Position numbers and translations under genes: made by a program. The notes beneath the pieces were generated by a model that worked only from the letters and a program-made list of their open reading frames with translations, did not search any database and was not told the origin of the DNA. From NCBI GenBank assembly GCA_903917955.1, contig CAIXCO010000031.1:1-5222 (forward strand): a DNA stretch of 5,222 nt. Reading direction: 5' to 3'. Below are positions 1 through 4,712 of the stretch, one piece after another (within the stretch, counting starts at the first letter, position 1; every line of letters begins with the position of its first letter). Origin of the DNA: an uncultured Chlorobiaceae bacterium. GTDB lineage: Bacteria > Bacteroidota > Chlorobiia > Chlorobiales > Chlorobiaceae.

Positions 1-981
1 ATTTCCATTCGGCCATGAGAGCAGCAAGTCAATCTCAGCGCCCCCTCCGCTTCGGTAAAAAAAACCCTGAACATCATCAGTGGCGGCCATGAGGATATTT
101 TCGATAACAAAACACTCCCAGCTTTGCCCTATGACGGGATGCGAAAAAAGACTCTCCTTATCGGAAATGGAGAGCAAAGCGTGTAAAAGTCCGCTGTCAC
201 GCACAAATACTTTGGGTGACTTTACCAGACGCTTGCCAATATTGCTATGCCATGGAGCGAGACGACGAACAAGCAACAAGTCGACCAGCAAGTCGATATA
301 ACCGTTGATGGTTTTGACATCGACACCAAGGTTTCGGGCAAACTGGGCGCTATTGAGCAGTCCACCCTGTTGCCAGGCGAGCATGACCCAGAATCTCCGT
401 AATGTTTCAGCGGCAATGCGCGGGCCAAACTGGGGAATATCGCGTTCGAGGTAGGTGCGAATAAAATTCTTTCGCCACTGAAAACTCCCGGAAGAGGTTT
501 CGGCAAGCAGGCTGTCAGGAAAACCGCCTCGAACCCATAAATCGTCGAGTGGTAGCTTACCTGTTTCGAGCACATCAAAAGGGGCAAGCTCCAGATAGGC
601 AATCCGGCCTGCGAGAGTCTCTCCGGATTGTTTGAGCAAGTCAAGGGATGCCGAGCCAAGAAGCAGGTATTGAGCGTTTTTACGGCCTGCACGGCGAGCA
701 CTGTCGATAAGACCTCGAAGAAGGGGAAAAAGGGCGGGAAGACGATGCACCTCATCGAGAATTACAAGCCGATCGTGATGGTCAGAGAGATAGAGTTCTG
801 GATGTGCCATTTTGGCTCGATCTTCTTCCGATTCGAGATCAAGATAGAGTGCATTCGGATAGGTGTGGCCTATTTCAAGCGCCAGGGTTGTTTTTCCAAC
901 CTGACGAGGCCCAAGCAGTGCCACAGCCGGAAACTGGGCAAGGGCTGCAAGGAGTTTTTCGTGAAGAGTTCTGAGAATCAT
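1..981 (-). CDS. AAA_14/DUF4143-family ATPase with nuclease-fold C-terminus (3' end beyond the window)
   Basis: The minus-strand frame is open from an ATG at 981 to the window edge, giving 327 residues without a stop. The N-terminal P-loop ATPase domain has a Walker A motif GPRQVGKTT (residues 24-32), a Walker B strand LVILDEVH (72-79) and a sensor-1-like LLLGSAS (106-112). The DUF4143 region follows: RTYLERDIPQFG (about 175-186), then a helix-turn-helix-like stretch around 208-232. The visible end, YRSGGGAEIDLLL (309-321), matches the usual start of the family's PD-(D/E)XK-like core, where E316 and D318 are the expected acidic residues. Family members are usually about 370-420 residues, so some 50-90 are missing off the edge. 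An in-frame TGA sits seven codons upstream, so ATG 981 is the likely start, although its Shine-Dalgarno sequence is weak. The cellular role of the family is poorly known; ATP hydrolysis and nucleic-acid action are inferred from motifs. It diverges from the gene at 1220, and a broken copy lies at 2790-3181. Confidence 0.9.
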   Translation of the reverse strand, partial: MILRTLHEKLLAALAQFPAVALLGPRQVGKTTLALEIGHTYPNALYLDLESEEDRAKMAHPELYLSDHHDRLVILDEVHRLPALFPLLRGLIDSARRAGRKNAQYLLLGSASLDLLKQSGETLAGRIAYLELAPFDVLETGKLPLDDLWVRGGFPDSLLAETSSGSFQWRKNFIRTYLERDIPQFGPRIAAETLRRFWVMLAWQQGGLLNSAQFARNLGVDVKTINGYIDLLVDLLLVRRLAPWHSNIGKRLVKSPKVFVRDSGLLHALLSISDKESLFSHPVIGQSWECFVIENILMAATDDVQGFFYRSGGGAEIDLLLSWPNGN

Positions 982-1022
982 CCTGTCAATTATGGATACT
1001 CATTCCATGATTTGTATGGTTA
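483..1022. repeat. Duplicated segment, intact copy
   Basis: This segment covers the middle and 5' part of the intact ATPase gene plus 41 bp of its leader. It is matched in direct orientation by 2801-3222, with a constant offset of 2200 bp for 755-1022 and 2318 bp for 483-636. The stretch 637-754 has no counterpart. In the non-coding leader (981-1022) only 3 of 42 positions differ, which is no worse than in the coding part, so both copies seem to have drifted neutrally since a fairly recent duplication or share a later conversion. Confidence 0.92.
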
Positions 1023-1042
1023 AAAGCAAAAATATACGTTTT

Positions 1043-1082
1043 TTTCCAAAAACATAATGCGAAACTGATCGCTTTTTGGAAA
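1043..1082. repeat. Long inverted repeat with nested short stem
   Basis: TTTCCAAAAA at 1043-1052 is the perfect reverse complement of TTTTTGGAAA at 1073-1082. Inside it, GCGA (1059-1062) pairs with TCGC (1069-1072) around the loop AACTGA (1063-1068). The unpaired CATAAT (1053-1058) is an asymmetric bulge. The structure could form as a cruciform, as a stem in RNA from either strand, or act as a protein-binding palindrome. It is not followed by the GC-rich stem plus U-run of a standard terminator. Its function is unknown. Confidence 0.6.
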
Positions 1083-1110
1083 CTATAGTGTACCCCGATT
1101 TTTAGACCGC

Positions 1111-1128
1111 AGTTTAAGTTGTTAAACT
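1111..1128. repeat. Short perfect inverted repeat in the divergent gap
   Basis: AGTTTAA (1111-1117) and TTAAACT (1122-1128) are perfect reverse complements around the 4-nt loop GTTG. GC (1109-1110) can also pair with GC (1130-1131) if T1129 bulges. An A8 tract flanked by GCC and GGCC follows at 1133-1140. The stem is AT-rich, and no T-run lies downstream of it on either strand, so it fits an operator better than a terminator. It is one of two inverted repeats in this gap. Confidence 0.4.
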
Positions 1129-1219
1129 TGCCAAAAAAAAGGCCAGTAATGCTGTGTCGAGAGTTTTCAATCATGGTTGCTATATTCAAGGAACTATTTT
1201 GAATTGAGAGTGACTGACT

Positions 1220-2737
1220 ATGAAAAATCTGCCCGTAGGAATACAGACCTTCAGTAAGATCATTGAGGGTGATTATCTCTACATCGACAAAACGGAAATT
1301 GCCCGTGCATTGATTGAAAAACATCAATACGTTTTTTTGTCGCGTCCACGGCGTTTTGGCAAAAGCCTTTTTCTTGATACACTGAAAAATATTTTTGAGG
1401 GAAGGCGGGAGCTTTTCAGAGGGCTTCTCATTGAGGAACTGTGGAACTGGGAGGTGAAGTATCCCGTCATCAAAATCAGTTTCAGTGGCGGCATTCACTG
1501 CCGGGAGAGCCTTTGCAAAAACCTTTTTTATATCCTGAAAGACAATCAGGAACGGCTTGATATTCTCTGCGAGGAGAGAGAGGATCCCAACCAATGTTTT
1601 GCAGAATTAATCAAAAAAACGTTTCTGAAATATCAGCAAAAGGTCGTCATTCTCGTTGATGAGTACGACAAGCCCATCCTCGACAATATTGAGCACATAC
1701 CTGAGGCGCTTGCCATCCGTGACGGTATGCGCGACTTTTATACAAAAATCAAGGAGAATGACGAGTATCTGCGCTTTACCTTCCTCACCGGGGTGAGCAA
1801 ATTCTCCAAGGTATCGCTCTTCAGCGGTCTGAACAATCTGGAAGATATCAGCCTCAACCCAGACTATGGTGCCATCTGTGGCTACACCCAGCGAGATGTT
1901 GACACGGCTTTTGCTCCCTATCTCGAAGGGGTGGATAGGGAACAGGTCAAGCGATGGTACAACGGCTATAACTTTTTGGGTGACAAAGTTTATAACCCTT
2001 ACGATATCCTCCTCTTTATCAAGAACCATAAGATGTTCAAAAACTATTGGTTCGAGACAGGAACGCCCCGGTTTCTGATTGAACTCATCAAAAAGAACAA
2101 CTATTTTGTCCCCAAACTGAACAGACTGCGAGTTAATGAGTCTCTGGCCAATAGCTTTAACATTGAAGCGCTCAATCTGGAAACGATTATGTTTCAGACT
2201 GGCTATCTGACCATCACGCGACTGATCCAATCGGGTATGGGAGTTGGCTACGAGTTGGGATTTCCCAACAAGGAGGTACAGATCAGTTTTAACGACTATA
2301 TTTTGCAGTCGATGACCAGTGTTTCGGAAAAAGAGCCGATCCGCTATGAGCTGCTTGATATCATCAACGCCGGTGATGTTGAGAGTCTGGAACCCGTTAT
2401 CCGTCGCCTTTTTGCAAGCATCGCCTACAACAACTTCACCAACAACTCTATCGAGTGTTACGAGGGCTTTTACGCCAGCGTGCTCTATGCTTATTTCGCC
2501 AGTCTCGGCCTCGATATTATTGCCGAGGATGTGAGCAACAAGGGGAGAATTGACCTGACGCTGAAAGCCGAGGGAAAAACCTTTTTGTTTGAGTTCAAGG
2601 TGACCGACAAGGAGCCCCTTGAGCAGATCAAAAAGATGAACTATTACGAGAAATACGCTGGCGAACGCTATCTGATTGGCATCGTCTTTGACCCCAAGGC
2701 AAGAAACGTCAGCAAGTTTGAATGGGAGAAAATCTGA
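1220..2737 (+). CDS. AAA-ATPase-like (PF09820) protein with C-terminal PD-(D/E)XK nuclease domain (PDDEXK_9, formerly DUF1703)
   Basis: This complete 505-residue protein has the length usual for the family. The N-terminal signature PVGIQTF...GDYLYIDKT (5-25) leads to a P-loop RPRRFGKS (42-49), which is the family's own version of Walker A. The Walker B strand is VVILVDEYDKP (142-152). Family-typical blocks follow: TGVSKFSKVSLFSGLNNL (190-207) and WYNGY (246-250). Near the C-terminus NKGRIDLTL (440-448) and FLFEFKV (455-461) supply D445 and E458-x-K460, the PD-(D/E)XK metal-binding core, so the nuclease fold looks intact. The ATG at 1220 has a weak GAGAG about 9 nt upstream and begins exactly at the family signature. 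It is transcribed divergently from the left-edge ATPase gene. Such genes are often multicopy in Chlorobi and Bacteroidetes and their role is not established; mobile-element or defence functions have been suspected, but nothing here proves either. A 3' fragment of a relative lies at 3263-3322. Confidence 0.93.
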   Translation: MKNLPVGIQTFSKIIEGDYLYIDKTEIARALIEKHQYVFLSRPRRFGKSLFLDTLKNIFEGRRELFRGLLIEELWNWEVKYPVIKISFSGGIHCRESLCKNLFYILKDNQERLDILCEEREDPNQCFAELIKKTFLKYQQKVVILVDEYDKPILDNIEHIPEALAIRDGMRDFYTKIKENDEYLRFTFLTGVSKFSKVSLFSGLNNLEDISLNPDYGAICGYTQRDVDTAFAPYLEGVDREQVKRWYNGYNFLGDKVYNPYDILLFIKNHKMFKNYWFETGTPRFLIELIKKNNYFVPKLNRLRVNESLANSFNIEALNLETIMFQTGYLTITRLIQSGMGVGYELGFPNKEVQISFNDYILQSMTSVSEKEPIRYELLDIINAGDVESLEPVIRRLFASIAYNNFTNNSIECYEGFYASVLYAYFASLGLDIIAEDVSNKGRIDLTLKAEGKTFLFEFKVTDKEPLEQIKKMNYYEKYAGERYLIGIVFDPKARNVSKFEWEKI

Positions 2738-2789
2738 GTGTCGTGAAGATATTCTCGGCATCCCGCACAGGCTCTCTGAGCAACAATTC

Positions 2790-3181
2790 GTATCATTGAT
2801 AACTGCCGGAAAGAGTTTCGGCAAGCAGACTGTCAGGAAAACCGCCTCAAACCCATAAGTCGTCGAGTGGTAGCTTACCTGTTTCGAGCACATCAAAAGG
2901 TGCAAGCTCCAGATAGGCAATCCGGCCTGCGAGAGTCTCTCCAGATTGTTTGAGTAGAGAATCACAAGCCTGTCTTGATGGTCAGAAAGATAGAGTTCCG
3001 GATGTACCATTTTAGCACGATCCTTTTCCGATTCAAGATCAAGATAGAGTGCATTCGGATAGGTGTGGCCTATTTCAAGCGCCAGGGTTGTTTTTCCAAC
3101 TTGACGAGGCCCAAGCAGCGCCACAGCCGGAAACTGGGCAAGGGCAGCATGAAGTTTATGGTGAAGAGTTCTGAGAATCAT
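2790..3181 (-). pseudogene. Decayed copy of the AAA_14/DUF4143 ATPase gene
   Basis: The sequence 2801-3181 aligns to 483-981 of the intact gene. From the ATG at 3181 it encodes about 75 matching residues, including an unchanged Walker A GPRQVGKTT. It then breaks within Walker B: after RLVIL the DE is lost. The equivalent of 637-754 (118 bp, not a multiple of three) is deleted between 2954 and 2955, so the remaining 154 bp, matching the stretch from QSGETLAGRI to about the LLAETSSGSF region, is out of frame. The C-terminal half is absent, and similarity fades near 2790. By hand count identity is about 94% for 2801-2954 and 91% for 2955-3222. Without Walker B and the nuclease part it cannot make a working enzyme. 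The shifted frame stays open for a long way antisense to the upstream gene, which I take as fortuitous. Confidence 0.9.
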
Positions 3182-3222
3182 CCTGGCAATTATGGATACT
3201 CACTCCATGATTTGCATGGTTA
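2801..3222. repeat. Duplicated segment, decayed copy
   Basis: This is the second copy of 483-1022, shortened by one 118-bp internal deletion at the 2954/2955 junction. I counted 32 differences over 422 aligned bases. Five of these fall in a 20-base stretch at 3141-3160, just inside the start of the pseudogene. The match stops abruptly after 3222 (TA shared with 1021-1022), where the rest of the divergent gap has been lost or replaced. Confidence 0.92.
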
Positions 3223-3243
3223 CTTCCATTCTCCTTGCGGCAA

Positions 3244-3263
3244 GCGGTGCAGAGAGTTTTCAA
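3244..3263. repeat. Remnant of the divergent gap in the decayed copy
   Basis: This segment matches 1151-1170 of the intact gap at 17 of 20 positions, with a 12-base exact run GAGAGTTTTCAA. It is short, but it lies exactly where the collinear order predicts, between the ATPase pseudogene leader and the fragment of the second gene. About 107 bp of net sequence is missing between 3222 and 3244 relative to the intact unit. Confidence 0.55.
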
Positions 3264-3322
3264 ACAACTCTATCGAGTGTTACGAGGGCTTTTACGCCCG
3301 CGTGCTCTTCGACTATTTTCAC
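3263..3322 (+). pseudogene. 3'-part fragment of a second AAA-ATPase-like/PDDEXK_9 gene
   Basis: The sequence from 3263 matches 2441 onward of the intact gene, almost without change for the first 45 bases and then with decreasing identity to about 3320. In the matching frame it reads NNSIECYEGFYARVLFDYF, against NNSIECYEGFYASVLYAYF in the intact protein, a segment just before the nuclease core. The frame ends at a TGA at 3329-3331. The ATPase domain and the catalytic D and ExK residues are absent, so this is a scar and not a gene. About 1.27 kb has been lost between 3263 and the gap remnant that precedes it. The several changes after 3297 suggest that it is older, or derived from a somewhat different paralogue. 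Confidence 0.85.
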
Positions 3323-3345
3323 TATCCATGAAATATGGATATATT
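3316..3345 (+). promoter_or_regulatory. Candidate promoter of the lipoprotein gene
   Basis: TTTTCA (3316-3321) and TATATT (3340-3345), 18 bp apart, resemble -35 and -10 boxes; the -35 fits poorly (4 of 6). The -10 lies 40 bp before the start codon at 3386, a reasonable leader length. The spacer overlaps the inverted repeat at 3323-3341, so a regulator bound there would block the polymerase. This is inference from spacing and sequence only. Confidence 0.3.
3323..3341. repeat. Inverted repeat upstream of the lipoprotein gene
   Basis: TATCCAT (3323-3329) and ATGGATA (3335-3341) are perfect reverse complements around GAAAT. The half-site TATGGATA also occurs in the leader of the intact ATPase gene (991-998) and in its decayed copy (3191-3198). 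The repeat overlaps the -35/-10 spacer of the proposed promoter, which is a position expected of an operator. Confidence 0.4.
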
Positions 3346-3371
3346 CTCAACAATGCAAATACACCTTTTTT

Positions 3372-3378
3372 AAGGAGG
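3372..3378 (+). promoter_or_regulatory. Strong Shine-Dalgarno sequence
   Basis: AAGGAGG ends 7 bases before the ATG at 3386. It is the best ribosome binding site in the window and fixes the start of the lipoprotein gene. Confidence 0.85.
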
Positions 3379-3385
3379 ACGAGCC

Positions 3386-3976
3386 ATGAAAGTACCATTC
3401 GGGATTGTACTGATGATGACTCTGCTGATGTTGGCAGGGTGTTCCACATATTCTGTTGTAACAGACTACGACAGCACCTTCCCTTTCGCCAGTTATAAAA
3501 CCTATCATTGGGTTGAGAGTTCCATTACAAAAAGCGGCAATAATGTACTTGCAAATAATCCGCTTGTTTTAAAACGCGTTAAAAGCTCAGTTGACAGAGA
3601 GTTGGCAGCGAAAGGATATGTGGTGAATGATAATGGGCTGGTTGATTTTACCCTCTCCGTTTATGCTGATGTACAGGAGCGTGAGAGCTTTAATAACCCT
3701 CCACCGATACGCTTCTCTTATCATCACGGCTACCACCATGACAGGTTTGGTCATGAGGTGTTTGGTGTTTATGACCCGTACTGGCGGGCTCCTTACGTAA
3801 TCTTGTACAAGGAAGGCACGTTGGTCGTCGATGTTATGGACCAGAAAAGCAGTGAACTGGCATGGCGCGGCATTGCTCAGGGTATTGTGAAAAATTATGA
3901 TACGAGCAAAGAGATGCAGCAGGACATTGACGATGCCGTCAAGAAAATGCTTGCGAAGTTTCCACCGCTTCAATGA
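3386..3976 (+). CDS. DUF4136 (PF13590) lipoprotein
   Basis: This 196-residue protein begins with a type II signal peptide: MK, a hydrophobic run (about residues 5-17), then the lipobox LAGC (16-19). Cys19 would be lipidated, and Ser20 at +2 favours transfer to the outer membrane rather than retention in the inner one. The mature part fits the DUF4136 pattern: an early Y-x-W strand (YKTYHWVES, 37-45), a long helix with LKRVKSSVDRELAAKGY (62-78), a strand VDFTLSVYADV (86-96), the LAWRGIAQG block (158-166), and a closing helix ending KKMLAKFPP (186-194). Residues 110-123 are rich in His and Tyr (H113, H114, H117, H118, H123), a feature that could bind metal but is not tested. Members have no known enzymatic activity; a periplasm-facing structural or envelope role is inferred. 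A strong ribosome binding site fixes the start. The stop overlaps the next gene as ATGA, suggesting coupled translation. Confidence 0.9.
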   Translation: MKVPFGIVLMMTLLMLAGCSTYSVVTDYDSTFPFASYKTYHWVESSITKSGNNVLANNPLVLKRVKSSVDRELAAKGYVVNDNGLVDFTLSVYADVQERESFNNPPPIRFSYHHGYHHDRFGHEVFGVYDPYWRAPYVILYKEGTLVVDVMDQKSSELAWRGIAQGIVKNYDTSKEMQQDIDDAVKKMLAKFPPLQ

Positions 3977-4329
3977 GAGGATTACGCGTCATTTTAACAG
4001 GTTACACGAAAATCATGAACAGACAACTCCAACGCATTATTGACCAGATTGAGGCAAGGCAATACAAAGAGGCTTATGAGGCCCTGAAGATGATGAGAAA
4101 AGATCCTGCACTTTCAGAGGAAATTGTTGAAGTAGCAGAAATTGCCAGCATTGAAATCGGAGTAACCGAAAAGCGCCTCCAGGAGGAACCTGATGGTGGT
4201 TTTTATGCAAAAAGCGCGGTCTTGAGGTTGCAGGAAGCGTTGGGCGATCCCAATGCGGCTGAACGGCTGAGACTGCTCAAGGAACAGATGAACCTTACTC
4301 TTGATGCACAGGTCAATAGCAGAAACTGA
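3973..4329 (+). CDS. Small helical hypothetical protein, translationally coupled to the lipoprotein gene
   Basis: I do not recognise this 118-residue protein. It has no signal peptide and no membrane segment. It is rich in Glu, Lys, Arg, Ala and Leu, and reads as a series of amphipathic helices: RQLQRIIDQIEARQYKEAYEALKMM in two halves (about 17-41), an EEIVEVAEIASIEIG helix (about 49-63), and AVLRLQEAL...AAERLRLLKEQMN (about 82-107). The first pair resembles a TPR-like hairpin, though no full TPR consensus is present. The ATG at 3973 overlaps the preceding stop (ATGA) and has no Shine-Dalgarno sequence, as expected for coupled translation. A second in-frame ATG at 4015 (giving MNRQLQ...) begins exactly at the helical region and may be the true start; it has only a weak AACAGG 13 bases upstream. 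Co-transcription with the lipoprotein is likely. A cytoplasmic location is inferred. Confidence 0.75.
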   Translation: MRGLRVILTGYTKIMNRQLQRIIDQIEARQYKEAYEALKMMRKDPALSEEIVEVAEIASIEIGVTEKRLQEEPDGGFYAKSAVLRLQEALGDPNAAERLRLLKEQMNLTLDAQVNSRN

Positions 4330-4372
4330 CTGAACCTGAGGCTGATCCCGACGGGGCAAATCCGAAAAGTGA

Positions 4373-4702
4373 CTACCTCCCCCCTGAAAAGATCTTCAGC
4401 CCGATAACACCGCTGATGATCAGCAAGAGGCAGAGAATCCGCGCCAGGTCACGCGGTTCATCGAACAACATCATGCCGAAAAGGGCCACCCCGACAGCAC
4501 CGATGCCTGTCCAAACGGCGTAGGCGGTGCCGACGGGTATGGTTTTCATGGCAAGCGAGAGGAGCCAGAAGCTTGCAATCATGGCTGCCGCTGTCAGGAA
4601 CGAAGGTATGGGGCGCGAAAACCCTTCGGTGTATTTGATCCCTACAGCCCAGCAGCATTCGAGGCACCCGGCAATGATGAGGAATATCCAGGAGAGCGTC
4701 AT
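4373..4702 (-). CDS. sugE: Small multidrug resistance family exporter, SugE/Gdx (guanidinium) type
   Basis: This 109-residue inner-membrane protein has the usual SMR length and four hydrophobic helices: about 4-22, 33-52, 58-80 and 87-105. The essential membrane-embedded glutamate is E15 in LIIAGCLECCWAVGIKYTEG. The block PVGTAYAVWTGIGAVG (56-71) is the SugE/Gdx signature. G12, E15, W18, S44, Y61 and W64 match the positions conserved in guanidinium exporters of this family, shifted by two residues. SMR proteins work as antiparallel dimers that exchange protons for a cation; for this subtype the known substrate is guanidinium, with some quaternary ammonium ions also carried. The substrate here is inferred from subtype. 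It starts 10 bp after the stop of the upstream minus-strand gene, without a clear Shine-Dalgarno sequence, so it is probably expressed from the same transcript. No guanidine riboswitch can lie directly in front because the gap is too short. The gene converges on the helical-protein gene, with a 43-bp gap. Confidence 0.93.
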   Translation of the reverse strand: MTLSWIFLIIAGCLECCWAVGIKYTEGFSRPIPSFLTAAAMIASFWLLSLAMKTIPVGTAYAVWTGIGAVGVALFGMMLFDEPRDLARILCLLLIISGVIGLKIFSGGR

Positions 4703-4712
4703 CGGGAGCGGA

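Larger units (their letters stand above)
982..1219. promoter_or_regulatory. Divergent intergenic region between the two ATPase-nuclease genes
   Basis: This 238-bp AT-rich gap separates two genes read in opposite directions, so it should carry both promoters. I see no open reading frame of its own. On the minus strand a TATATT (1032-1037 region) could be a -10 box for the left gene but has no good -35 partner. TATATT at 1181-1186 is a weak -10 candidate for the right gene, also without a clear -35. The segment 982-1022 is kept almost unchanged at 3182-3222, and 1151-1170 recurs at 3244-3263. The middle part, with both inverted repeats, is missing from the second copy. Promoter placement is inference only. 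Confidence 0.45.

Noticed and set aside
222..755. Minus-strand open frame of 177 codons
   Set aside because: It lies in another frame of the intact ATPase gene, whose proper frame (981 down to 1) carries Walker A, Walker B and DUF4143 motifs.
986..1594. Minus-strand open frame of 202 codons
   Set aside because: It is antisense to the N-terminal part of gene B and the divergent gap, has no recognisable motif, and would cover the expected promoters.
2744..2762. Possible further remnant of the ATPase C-terminus, matching 90-108 at 14 of 19 positions
   Set aside because: The order and orientation would fit the decayed copy, but the match is too short and imperfect to separate from chance, and 2738-2789 shows no other similarity.
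2975..3331. Plus-strand open frame of 118 codons
   Set aside because: It is the antisense of the ATPase pseudogene running by chance into the genuine frame of the gene B fragment; only the last 20 or so residues are real homology. The similar plus-strand frame at 628-1023 is the same shadow over the intact copy.
2738..3385. Insertion sequence or transposon as the cause of the repeats
   Set aside because: I find no transposase fragment, no terminal inverted repeats at the edges of the repeated blocks and no target-site duplication; collinear gene blocks fit tandem duplication with deletions better.
3587..3973. Minus-strand open frame of 128 codons
   Set aside because: It is antisense to the lipoprotein gene, which has a signal peptide, a strong ribosome binding site and a DUF4136 pattern.
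4330..4372. Bidirectional terminator between the convergent genes
   Set aside because: The only stem, CCCG/CGGG around 4347-4355, has a loop too short to form and no T-run on either side.
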